Below are positions 1 through 7,787 of a stretch of 64,000 nt of DNA, one piece after another. The stretch covers positions 372,001 through 436,000 of the forward strand of contig NZ_CP041969.1 in the NCBI RefSeq assembly GCF_014107495.1. The letters run 5' to 3'. Each line of letters begins with the position of its first letter. Within the stretch, counting starts at the first letter, position 1. This DNA is from Cohnella cholangitidis (GTDB taxonomy: Bacteria > Bacillota > Bacilli > Paenibacillales > Paenibacillaceae). The translations under genes and the position numbers were made by a program. The notes under the pieces were generated by a model. The model was not told the DNA's origin, searched no databases, and saw only the letters and a list, made by a program, of their open reading frames with translations.

Positions 1-18
1 GATGCGAATCGGAAAATA

Positions 19-73
19 GAAAAAAAGTACCGAATCCAAGCCCTTTCGGCTTGAAGATTCGGTACGTTATTCC
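19..73 (-). terminator. Terminator at the end of the amino-sugar operon
   Basis: GTACCGAATC (28-37) pairs with GATTCGGTAC (56-65), with an inner CAAGCC/GGCTTG pairing. On the minus strand the stem is followed by a T-run (A-run at 20-26). It sits just past the ROK kinase stop, so the operon probably ends inside the window. Confidence 0.85.
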
Positions 74-91
74 GTCCGTAAATCTATAAAG

Positions 92-1060
92 CTATGCGTA
101 TTCCCATAGCTGCATCGCGGCTCCGATCATGCCGCCTTGGTTTCCGCTGCTTGACGGCACGATCTTAACGCCATTCAAGAAGGAAGGCATAGCGCGCTTG
201 CGCGTTTCCTCCTCGATTCGTCTAAGCAACGGTTCCCCGACATCCGCCAAGCCTCCGCCGATGACGACGACCTGCGGGTTAAAGACGTGCAGCAAGCTGG
301 CGACGGCGGCTCCCAACGCTTCGAACGCCTCGTCCATGACCGCCGCGGCTACGGCGTCTCCCGACATCCAGCGCCTCACGGTTTCTCGCGTATCGAGCGG
401 CCCATCGTCTTCCATCGTCCCGGTCGCGACCAGTCTTTCGTTCATCCGCTTGGCGATTGAAGTTCCCGAGGCGTACGCTTCCAAGCAACCTCTGCCCCCG
501 CAGATGCACGGGAGGCCGCGGTAATCGACGCTCATATGTCCGATCTCTCCAGCTCCGCCCCATAGTCCATGCACGATCTTGCCTTTGTCCACGATGACGC
601 CGCCGATTCCCGTCCCGAGCGCCAAGCAGACCATGTGATCGGCTTGTCTTCCCGCTCCGGCGTATTTTTCCGCCAATGCCAGCACGTTGACGTCGTTATC
701 GACATGGACCGGCATGCCGAATTTCCGTGCGATCAACGATTTAATCGGCGTACCGGTATACCCCGGCAGCAAGTCGGAAGCATGGCGGATAACTCCGGTC
801 TCCCATTCGACCTGACCCGCCGTACCTATGCCTATTCCTCTTACCGTTAGCAACGGCTCATTGTCATGCACACCTTGCAGCAATCGAGAAATCGCAATCG
901 CTACGCGGTCTTCGACGACGCATTCGCCCGCCAGAGTAGGCAGGCTGTTCGAACAAACGACCTTACCATTGCGGCCGATAACGCCAACGTTGATTTTCGT
1001 CCCGCCCACGTCGACGCCTATCGCGAACTCGGAAGAGGGATCGAATACCGGTAATTCCAA
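92..1060 (-). CDS. nanK: ROK-family sugar kinase, probable N-acetylmannosamine kinase
   Basis: A cytoplasmic ATP-dependent sugar kinase of the ROK family, about 322 residues. Visible motifs are the N-terminal phosphate loop DVGGTK (about residue 17), the VDNDVN segment with the expected catalytic Asp, and the ROK zinc site GHMSVD followed by CICGGRGCLEAY. I start it at the TTG at 1060, because AGGAGG lies eight bases upstream and overlaps the nanE stop; the GTG at 1069 would overlap that ribosome site. It directly follows nanE, so phosphorylation of N-acetylmannosamine is the likely reaction. The ROK family also holds glucokinases, and specificity rests on context only. Confidence 0.8.
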   Translation of the reverse strand: MELPVFDPSSEFAIGVDVGGTKINVGVIGRNGKVVCSNSLPTLAGECVVEDRVAIAISRLLQGVHDNEPLLTVRGIGIGTAGQVEWETGVIRHASDLLPGYTGTPIKSLIARKFGMPVHVDNDVNVLALAEKYAGAGRQADHMVCLALGTGIGGVIVDKGKIVHGLWGGAGEIGHMSVDYRGLPCICGGRGCLEAYASGTSIAKRMNERLVATGTMEDDGPLDTRETVRRWMSGDAVAAAVMDEAFEALGAAVASLLHVFNPQVVVIGGGLADVGEPLLRRIEEETRKRAMPSFLNGVKIVPSSSGNQGGMIGAAMQLWEYA

Positions 1061-1072
1061 CTCCGGCACCTC

Positions 1073-1759
1073 CTATCCGAGCTTCTGGCGAATCGCTTTG
1101 ACATAACGCGCGGTAATCAGTTGCGGACGGGTAATGGCGCTTCCGACGACTACGTAATCGGCTCCCGCATCTAGAGCGGCTACCGCTTCCTCCGGCGTCC
1201 AGATCCGTCCTTCCGCCACGACGGGAATGTCGAGCTCGCCGCTCAAGCGGCGAATCAGGTTCAGATCCGGACCTTCCTGCTGCGTGCTGTACGGGGTATA
1301 TCCCGACAGCGTCGTTCCGACGAAATCGGCTCCCAGCCTAGCGGCAGCGATGCCTTCTTCGTAAGTCGACACGTCCGCCATGACGGCTGCACCGCGCTCA
1401 TGAATGTAACCGAACAGTTCGACGACCTTATCCAGCCGGCCTTCCCGATCGGTCACGTCCATCGCCACGATATCCGCGCCGGCGTCGAGAATCGCCGCAA
1501 CCTCTTGCATCGTCGGCGTAATGAAGACGTCCGCCCCCGGAATCACCCGCTTGATCAATCCGATCACGGGCAAGTCAATCGCTTCTTTTATCGCCCGAAT
1601 ATCATGCGCACCGTTCGTGCGGATGCCGATCGCTCCGGCTTCCAGCGCGGCGCGCGCCATTTTCGCCATCGTATCCCCGCCGTGCAACGGTTCGTCCTCG
1701 AGCGCTTGCGCCGAGACGATTAACCCTCTGCGAGGGAATATAGTTGAAATTTTCGCCAT
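1073..1759 (-). CDS. nanE: N-acetylmannosamine-6-phosphate 2-epimerase
   Basis: A TIM-barrel epimerase of 228 residues that converts ManNAc-6-phosphate to GlcNAc-6-phosphate, feeding it to NagA/NagB. Family signatures are AQALEDEPLHG near the N-terminus, RTNG, GTTLSGYT, VVAEGRI and a C-terminal phosphate-binding VVVGSAITRP. Length is normal for NanE. AGGAGA lies upstream of the ATG. It sits between the permease genes and the ROK kinase in one minus-strand operon. No sialic acid lyase gene (nanA) is present between the operon's promoter region and terminator. Confidence 0.93.
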   Translation of the reverse strand: MAKISTIFPRRGLIVSAQALEDEPLHGGDTMAKMARAALEAGAIGIRTNGAHDIRAIKEAIDLPVIGLIKRVIPGADVFITPTMQEVAAILDAGADIVAMDVTDREGRLDKVVELFGYIHERGAAVMADVSTYEEGIAAARLGADFVGTTLSGYTPYSTQQEGPDLNLIRRLSGELDIPVVAEGRIWTPEEAVAALDAGADYVVVGSAITRPQLITARYVKAIRQKLG

Positions 1760-1781
1760 GTTCTCATTTCTCCTCTGAGGG

Positions 1782-2597
1782 TTATTTTACCGCTCCCATC
1801 GTCATCCCTTTGACCAGATGCTTCTGTACGAAGATTCCGAAGATAAGCATCGGAACCATGATGAAGGTGCCTGCGGCCGACAACGGTCCCCATTCCGTTC
1901 CTTGGAACGTCATGAACGACGTGACGAGCACGGGCAGCGTTTGCGTCGCTTTGCCCGTCATGACGAGTCCGATCAGGAACTCGTTCCACGCAAGCACCAT
2001 CGATAGAATGAACGTCGCCGCCAATCCTCCGCGTGCCAGCGGAAGAATGACCTTGAAGAACGTTCTCGTCTCCGAACAACCGTCCACGAATGCGGCTTCG
2101 CGAATCTCGCTTGGAATATCCTCGAAATAAGTGACCAACATCAACACCGCGAACGGCAAATTCATCAGCATATACATAAAAATGAGCAACGCGTAGGAAT
2201 CGGTAACACCGATTTGCACGGAGATGAAGTAGATCGGCAGCAGCATAAGGATCGGTGGAGCGACTCTGGAGCTCAATATGAATGTCATGATCTTGGATTT
2301 TTTCGGAAAGTTAAAATAAGCCAATGCGTAAGACGTTACCGCGGCGATACAAAGGCACAACAGGGTGGATACGACAGAAATGAGCACGCTGTTGCCGAAT
2401 GCCGCGAAAAAATCGGATCTGCCGAATACGTTATTGTAGTTGTCTAGAGTCGGCTCGAATATCCATTTCGGCGGAATCGCGAACGCGTCCCGATTGTTTT
2501 TGAACGAGGTGGAAATGAGCCAGACAAGGGGGACCATGAAAAAGGTCAAAATGCAGCCTACGCCGACATAGAACAACCCGGATTTGGTTTTACGCAT
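1782..2597 (-). CDS. Carbohydrate ABC transporter permease (MalG type)
   Basis: An inner-membrane permease of 271 residues with about six hydrophobic segments. The conserved EAA loop reads EAAFVDGCSETRTFFKVILP and contacts the ATPase. It ends in the charged tail VKGMTMGAVK usual for MalG-like subunits. It pairs with the MalF-type permease encoded just upstream (10 bp gap) and the binding protein beyond it. No ATPase gene is present in the operon, so a shared MsmX-type ATPase elsewhere is presumably used, as is common in Firmicutes. The substrate is inferred from nanE to be an amino sugar or sialic-acid derivative. Confidence 0.9.
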   Translation of the reverse strand: MRKTKSGLFYVGVGCILTFFMVPLVWLISTSFKNNRDAFAIPPKWIFEPTLDNYNNVFGRSDFFAAFGNSVLISVVSTLLCLCIAAVTSYALAYFNFPKKSKIMTFILSSRVAPPILMLLPIYFISVQIGVTDSYALLIFMYMLMNLPFAVLMLVTYFEDIPSEIREAAFVDGCSETRTFFKVILPLARGGLAATFILSMVLAWNEFLIGLVMTGKATQTLPVLVTSFMTFQGTEWGPLSAAGTFIMVPMLIFGIFVQKHLVKGMTMGAVK

Positions 2598-2607
2598 TCG
2601 TCTCCCC

Positions 2608-3483
2608 TCACTTTCTGGCCTTCGAGCCGTTTAGTTTGTTGTACACCATCGTGAAAATAAAAGTGATAATGACGGTAATCGTTAAATTAATGACCGTTGC
2701 GTAGCTAATGTTAAAGTTGTTGAAGCCTTGGATATAGGCGTACATGTTCGTCGTTTCCGTCGCTAGCGACGGACCTCCCCGCGTCATGACGTAAATGATG
2801 TCGAAAGTCTTGACGCTGTCGATGATCCGAAGCAGGAACGCGATCAACAGAGAAGGTGCTAACAGAGGAAGAACGACATGGATAAAGCGTTGGATACGCG
2901 ACGCGCCGTCGACTTCGGCTGCCTCAAGCGGTTCGTTCGGCATCGCGTCGAGACCCGCGGCAAGGATGAGGAATACGAACGGAGTCCATTGCCACACGTC
3001 CGCGATAATGACGGAGATCATGGCCAGATCCATGCTGCCGAGCCAATTGTGCTTGCTGCCGAGTCCGAACACGCCCATATAGTAGTTGATAATTCCGGCG
3101 TTCGGATCGTAGAACACCCTCCAGATCAAACCCGATACGACGGGCGTCATGATCATCGGAATGAGGAGCAGCGTTCTGACGAGTTTCCTCCCGGCGAACT
3201 GCCGATTCAGGAACAGGGCAAGGCCCAAGCCGAATAACAATTCGATTCCCGTCGCCGATACGGAGAAAACGAATGTCCTCCATAACGAAGCCCAAGCCCT
3301 TGAATCATGGAACAATGCGACGAAATTGTCGAATCCGACGAAAGAGGTCACCGATTTCACCAAGTTGATATCTTGGACGGCCATATAGATCGAATACCCC
3401 ATGACTACGACGGACATGATGCCCAGAATAAGCATCACCGGCATGATCCAATAAAGGGCTCTGTTTCTCAGTTGTTTAATCAT
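2608..3483 (-). CDS. Carbohydrate ABC transporter permease (MalF type)
   Basis: A permease subunit of 291 residues. It has an N-terminal membrane segment (about residues 12-32), further hydrophobic helices, and the EAA loop EAAEVDGASRIQRFIHVVLP. This is the UgpA/MalF-like partner of the next gene. The start has AAGGGTG upstream. A stable stem-loop separates it from the binding-protein gene, which fits lower expression of permeases than of binding protein. Assignment as a sugar permease is firm; the substrate is not shown by the sequence. Confidence 0.9.
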   Translation of the reverse strand: MIKQLRNRALYWIMPVMLILGIMSVVVMGYSIYMAVQDINLVKSVTSFVGFDNFVALFHDSRAWASLWRTFVFSVSATGIELLFGLGLALFLNRQFAGRKLVRTLLLIPMIMTPVVSGLIWRVFYDPNAGIINYYMGVFGLGSKHNWLGSMDLAMISVIIADVWQWTPFVFLILAAGLDAMPNEPLEAAEVDGASRIQRFIHVVLPLLAPSLLIAFLLRIIDSVKTFDIIYVMTRGGPSLATETTNMYAYIQGFNNFNISYATVINLTITVIITFIFTMVYNKLNGSKARK

Positions 3484-3500
3484 TCGTTCACACCCTTAAG

Positions 3501-3547
3501 GGGCCAAGCAACCTTCATGCCGATTGCTCATGGCGCTTGCTTGGCCC
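3501..3547 (-). terminator. Intercistronic stem-loop between binding protein and permease
   Basis: GGGCCAAGCAA (3501-3511) pairs perfectly with TTGCTTGGCCC (3537-3547) across a 25-base loop. No strong T-run follows on the minus strand, so it is more likely an mRNA-stabilising or partly terminating hairpin than a full stop. Such hairpins often lie behind binding-protein genes. Confidence 0.65.
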
Positions 3548-3569
3548 TTGATCGATTTCGTCTTCCGTT

Positions 3570-4922
3570 TTATTTCGCGGATAAGAGCTTATTGTTCAGA
3601 TCGTTGGCTTCCTTCAGCGCGTCCGCGGCCGACTTATTGCCCAGCAGCGCCTTGGAGATCGCTACGCCCGTGTTGTTGATAATTTCGTTGGATTGCGGGA
3701 TTTGCGGCAAGTATTGGGTGTTGCCGTTCTCGATCGCCTTCAGCATCGTGTCTTTGAAAGCGCCGAATTTCGTAACGAACGCATCGTCCTGCATCGCGGC
3801 CAAAGAAGAAACGCCGGAGTTCGGTTCGATGGACATCGACTTGATTTGCTGTTCCTTAGCGGTCGCCCAGGTCATGAACAACCAAGCCGCTTCTTTGTTT
3901 TTGCTTTCTTTGGACAGGTACATGCCATGAACGGTTAGCGAGGATGCTCCGCCCTTCGGATTATCCGATTGCGTAGGCACCGGCGCGTAGCCGACTTTGC
4001 CGACGATGGAGGATTCTTTAGGATCTTCGTTGAAGGCGCCGTTCACCGTCGCATCGATCGTCATTGCCGCTTTGCCTTGCTGGAACAGAAGGCGATTTTC
4101 TTGCCAGCCGAAGTTGGCTACGCCGGTCGGACCGTATTTGTTCAAAATTTCTTGATAGAAATCTAATGCTTTAGCCGCTTCCGGAGACCCCAGGTCCGTT
4201 AAGCCTTGTTCGTTCAACCATTGTCCGCCGAAGCCCCATAGGAACGTCGCCCAGACGTAGACGTTCTGAATGCCTTGTTCTCCGCGCAGCGTGATGCCCG
4301 CGATATCCCCGTTGGACTTTTCGCTTACGGTCTTCGCCGCCGTCATCAGTTCGTCGAACGTCGTCGGAACTTTAATGCCGTATTCTTCGAATAAATCTTT
4401 GCGATACATAAGGAAAGTGCTCTCGCCGTATACGGGAAGCCCGTACATGACCTTGTCGATTTTCATCGCGTTCAAATATTGCGGCACGAAATCCGCTTCG
4501 TCGTAATCCGCGTTGATAGATGCGTTAGCGGCGAAAGCGTCCAGCGGCTCTACGTAGCCGGCATTGACGTAACCGTAACCATGTACGATATCGTCCATGA
4601 CGATATCGTAACGCCCGGATCGGCTCGAGAAGTTGATCAGCGCTTTGGAAGTCAAGTCGCTGTAAGGAACGATTTCCAGATTCACCTTGATCCCTGTTTT
4701 TTGTTCGAACTCGGGCAATATTTTCTGAATGGCGTTGCTCGTCGAGTGCCCTTCGAGCAGAACGCTGATTTCTTTCCCTTTATAAGGCATGTCCGAGCCG
4801 GACGACGCGTCGCTTGCTCCCGTTCCCGTCGCTCCGGCGTTATCCGCTTTATTGCCGCAGCCTGCGACCAATACGGACGTTGCCAGCAATGCGAATGCTC
4901 CCCATTTTAACCGTTTGTTCAT
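3570..4922 (-). CDS. Extracellular sugar-binding lipoprotein of an ABC importer
   Basis: A family 1 solute-binding protein of 450 residues. The N-terminus is a lipoprotein signal peptide with lipobox LVAGC, so Cys22 would be lipidated and the protein anchored outside the membrane. A Gly/Ser/Asp linker follows, then the mature fold beginning KGKEISVLLEGHS. GGGGG lies upstream of the ATG. It supplies substrate to the two permeases that follow. By context with nanE, a ROK kinase and a Gfo/Idh oxidoreductase, the ligand may be ManNAc, a sialic-acid derivative or a ManNAc-containing saccharide. Confidence 0.9.
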   Translation of the reverse strand: MNKRLKWGAFALLATSVLVAGCGNKADNAGATGTGASDASSGSDMPYKGKEISVLLEGHSTSNAIQKILPEFEQKTGIKVNLEIVPYSDLTSKALINFSSRSGRYDIVMDDIVHGYGYVNAGYVEPLDAFAANASINADYDEADFVPQYLNAMKIDKVMYGLPVYGESTFLMYRKDLFEEYGIKVPTTFDELMTAAKTVSEKSNGDIAGITLRGEQGIQNVYVWATFLWGFGGQWLNEQGLTDLGSPEAAKALDFYQEILNKYGPTGVANFGWQENRLLFQQGKAAMTIDATVNGAFNEDPKESSIVGKVGYAPVPTQSDNPKGGASSLTVHGMYLSKESKNKEAAWLFMTWATAKEQQIKSMSIEPNSGVSSLAAMQDDAFVTKFGAFKDTMLKAIENGNTQYLPQIPQSNEIINNTGVAISKALLGNKSAADALKEANDLNNKLLSAK

Positions 4923-4945
4923 TGAAAATTCCCCCTATTGTGAGA

Positions 4946-5953
4946 TCAGTCGTTAGTAGGAACGGAGACCGGAAGGCCGGTCAACAGCGATTTCTCCATG
5001 CACGAAGCGATAAGCACCGCACGGTAAGCGTCTTCGACCGTAATCGGCAATGGCGCGTCTTCCGTAACCGCAAGGACGAACGAGGTCAGCTCTTCCTTCA
5101 TGATTCCCGTCAAGCGACCGTACATTTCCATGCCGTACATCGTATCCGGATAAGCGAATCGGCCGCCCGCATGGCGCTGAATGTTCTGGTTGACGATGTT
5201 GACGTTGATGGCGCCGTCCGTTCCGATGATGTCGAGCTTCGCGTCGAGCTCGTAATAATGGTCGGGCATAACCCAGCTTGTCTCATAGCTTCCGACCGCT
5301 CCGGACGCCAGCTTGAAGGTCGTTACGGCAGCGTCGCCGACGTTGAATTCGTTAAGACGATTGCGGACTTCCGCCGTGTATACTTCTACGATGCGATCCC
5401 CTGTCACCCATTCGATCGCGTCGATATCATGAACCCCTAGGAACATGAGCACGGACGTTCTGCCTTTCAGCCTTAACCCGTTCTGATAGGAGTTGTTCCG
5501 TCTAGCGTACAGATGCAGCGGACTGCCCAGTTGCCCGGCTGCGATGGACTCGCGAGCGTGATAATACCGCGGATCCCAACGCAGCGTATGTCCGACCATC
5601 ATCTTGATCCCGGACGCTTTCACTTGATTGACGATCGCCTTCGCTTCGATCAGGTCCGTCGCAAGAGGTTTCTCCATCAATACGTGCTTTCCGTGTTTGC
5701 ATGCTAGCTTCGCAAGCTCGTAGTGCTGGTCGTCGGCAGTGCAGATGCTGACGGCGTCCAACTCCGCCATACCGAACAGCGCTTCCAAGTTTTCCGCCGC
5801 CTTTGCTTGATACCGTTCCGCCATACGATCGGCATGCGCCTGGTTAATATCGTATACCGCGACTAACTCTACTCCGGCCATTTCCGAATAAATACGCGCG
5901 TGCGTTTGCCCCATCACGCCTAATCCAATGACCGCTACTTTCATCTTCCCCAT
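4946..5953 (-). CDS. Gfo/Idh/MocA-family NAD(P)-dependent oxidoreductase
   Basis: A sugar or sugar-derivative dehydrogenase of 335 residues. The N-terminal Rossmann motif is GLGVMG (about residues 10-15) and the family EKP motif (MEKPLATD, near residue 95) carries the catalytic Lys. The C-terminal domain is the usual substrate-binding beta sheet. It is the first gene of the amino-sugar operon, 24 bp before the binding protein. Some sialic-acid clusters use a Gfo/Idh enzyme (NanOx/YjhC) on 2,7-anhydro-Neu5Ac; that role is possible but unproven. ATG 5944 is an alternative start. Confidence 0.85.
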   Translation of the reverse strand: MGKMKVAVIGLGVMGQTHARIYSEMAGVELVAVYDINQAHADRMAERYQAKAAENLEALFGMAELDAVSICTADDQHYELAKLACKHGKHVLMEKPLATDLIEAKAIVNQVKASGIKMMVGHTLRWDPRYYHARESIAAGQLGSPLHLYARRNNSYQNGLRLKGRTSVLMFLGVHDIDAIEWVTGDRIVEVYTAEVRNRLNEFNVGDAAVTTFKLASGAVGSYETSWVMPDHYYELDAKLDIIGTDGAINVNIVNQNIQRHAGGRFAYPDTMYGMEMYGRLTGIMKEELTSFVLAVTEDAPLPITVEDAYRAVLIASCMEKSLLTGLPVSVPTND

Positions 5954-6011
5954 TGTCCCTGCCTCGCTCTCTTGCCTATGTTATGGCTTTTGTATAACGC
6001 TTACATTTCAC

Positions 6012-6017
6012 ATTATA
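6012..6017 (-). promoter_or_regulatory. Probable -10 box of the amino-sugar operon
   Basis: The minus strand reads TATAAT here, about 60 bases before the oxidoreductase start. No good -35 hexamer lies 17 bases upstream, as expected for an activator-dependent promoter. An imperfect palindrome TGTAAGCG-TTATACA lies just downstream and is one base longer than a cre site. Confidence 0.5.
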
Positions 6018-6061
6018 GAAAGCCGGACGAGGGGGAAGAAGGAACGCAATCGAGAACATTG

Positions 6062-6122
6062 TTCACGATTTCGCGACGTGTAAACGCTTTATTCACGATT
6101 TTCATGCGAATGTTCACGAAAT
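6062..6122. promoter_or_regulatory. Three phased TTCACGA repeats plus a cre-like site
   Basis: TTCACGATTT occurs at 6062-6071 and 6092-6101, and TTCACGAAAT at 6113-6122, in one orientation and spaced 30 and 21 bases, near whole helical turns. They lie upstream of the operon -10 box and beside the AraC-type response regulator gene, so they are candidate activator sites. TGTAAACGCTTTAT at 6079-6092 matches 12 of 14 positions of the CcpA site TGWAANCGNTNWCA. Confidence 0.5.
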
Positions 6123-6147
6123 TTTTACCAAATGGTCATTCCTCGCA

Positions 6148-6181
6148 AATAAAAACCTCCTATTCCAGAGGAATGGAGGTT
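6148..6181 (-). terminator. Terminator overlapping the response-regulator stop
   Basis: On the minus strand AACCTCC-ATTCC pairs with GGAAT-(A)-GGAGGTT and a TTTTATTT tract follows. The stem includes the stop codon, so the last codons also form the terminator. Confidence 0.75.
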
Positions 6182-7787
6182 GTCGATCCGGCCGAATAGT
6201 TAGCCCGATACCGCTTGGGGCTCATGCCTTTTACCTTTTTGAATATTCGTCCGAAGTAGTTAATATTGTCGTACCCGACCTTCTCGGCGATCGCATAACT
6301 AGGAAGATGCGTTTCCCGGAGCAATTCCGCCGCCTTCTCGACTCTCAGTCCGTTCATGTATTCGATTAAACCCGAGCCCGTCTCTTTCTTGAACAAATAA
6401 CTTAAATACCCTTCGCTAATGTTCGTCATTTCCGCCGCTTGCTTCAGGGTGAAGCTTTCGGTGTAGTGTTTTTTCAAATAAGTCGTAAGCGCATGGATAT
6501 CTTCCCTCATCCGCTCCCGCGAGGCGGATCGGATCGTGTCCAAGCACTGGGCGATGTAGGCGTCGAACCATCTTTCCGCTTCGCCGATTCGTTTGAATTC
6601 GATCATCTGGCTGTAGGCCGGACGCTCTTTCTCCGATGCTTGCACGATGTGTTCGCCGAATTTCCTGAATGCCGATTGCAAGCAGTAAAAGATATCCAAG
6701 CAGATTTGGATCGTACTGGCAATCGGTTGTTTCCCGCTTCGGAGCTTGTCCATTATATGGGCGATCAGGCGCTTCATGCCCTCTTCATCCAATCTCTCGA
6801 CGAAGAGCGCCAGTTCCTTCTCCTCCAGCTTTGTGAACAGGGCAAATCCGTAGACGACCTCTCGCCGTTGCATTCGTCATATACATACACTCTAACTCCG
6901 CATTCATAGAAGCGTCCGTCCAGCGCCAGCTTCGACTGCGCATAAGCTTGCGACAGGCCGTTCGGTTCTCCGCAAGCGCCGCTGAACCCGACATCGATCG
7001 CCGCTCCTGCGAAGCGCTCCGCCGCGCTCGCCAAATCCGTTCCGATCTCCTTCAATTGTTCCGCAGCAGCAGCCGAATGCATCCACAGAAGGAGCACGGC
7101 TTCCGTCTCCGTAGAACGAATGAGGGAGGCGTCCGCCCATTTCCGTGCGTTGAGCTCCAGAACGTTCGCTAACGTGGCAACCGAACTTGCGGATAGCGGA
7201 GCGCCGCCGGACTCGTCCTCCGTTCTCGCCACGATGACGTAGGCTGCTTTCGTTCCGAACTTCTCCAACAGCTCCGCTCGATTCAGATCCTCGGTTGAAG
7301 ATTTGCCGTCGATGCAACGGCGAAGGACATCCTCCAAGCTATCGCCGGATTCCTGTGAAATACGAGGGCTTTGGCCGTTGACGATCTCGGATTTGCGGTC
7401 GACGTTCGGAACGATGCGGCTTGCCGTCTCTTGCAGCAGCCGAATCAATTTGTCCGGGTCGACCGATGCTTTCAGAATATAATCGTCGGCTCCTAACTTC
7501 ATCGCGCTCCGAACGTAATCGTATTCGTCGTGGCTGCTAAGCACGAGAATCCGGATCCAAGGGTACAATCGTTTCACCGATTCGATCAGTTCGATCCCGT
7601 TCATATTCGGCATCTTAATATCGGTTAATAGAATATCCGGTTTAACCTGCTCCAATAGAACCAATGCCTCTTTCCCGTCGCAAGCTTCCCCGACGTGCCG
7701 AAATCCGTTCGCTTCCCAGTCGATCACCGATTTCATCCCTAAGCGAACGATAATCTCGTCATCGACCAGCATGATCTTGATCGACAT
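6160..7787 (-). CDS. YesN-type response regulator with AraC DNA-binding domain, frameshifted
   Basis: The intact product would be about 542 residues. The N-terminal receiver domain (MSIKIMLVDDE, phospho-acceptor Asp in DILLTDIKMPNMNG, KASVD near the end) is followed by a divergent middle region and a C-terminal AraC/XylS double helix-turn-helix (LKQAAEMTNISEGYLSYLFKKETG ... YFGRIFKKVKGMSPKRYRA, cut here for length). The reading frame changes near 6855-6875: the upstream frame runs to about 6774 with unrelated residues, while the downstream frame reads VVYGFALFTKLEEKEL. One missing base explains it. It overlaps the kinase gene by 29 bp and probably controls the adjacent sugar operon. Confidence 0.8.

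Noticed and set aside
5988..6005. Second cre site TGTATAACGCTTACA
   Set aside because: It has one base too many between half-sites compared with the CcpA consensus.
6046..6070. LexA box GAACATTGTTC
   Set aside because: Half-sites are separated by three bases, not four.
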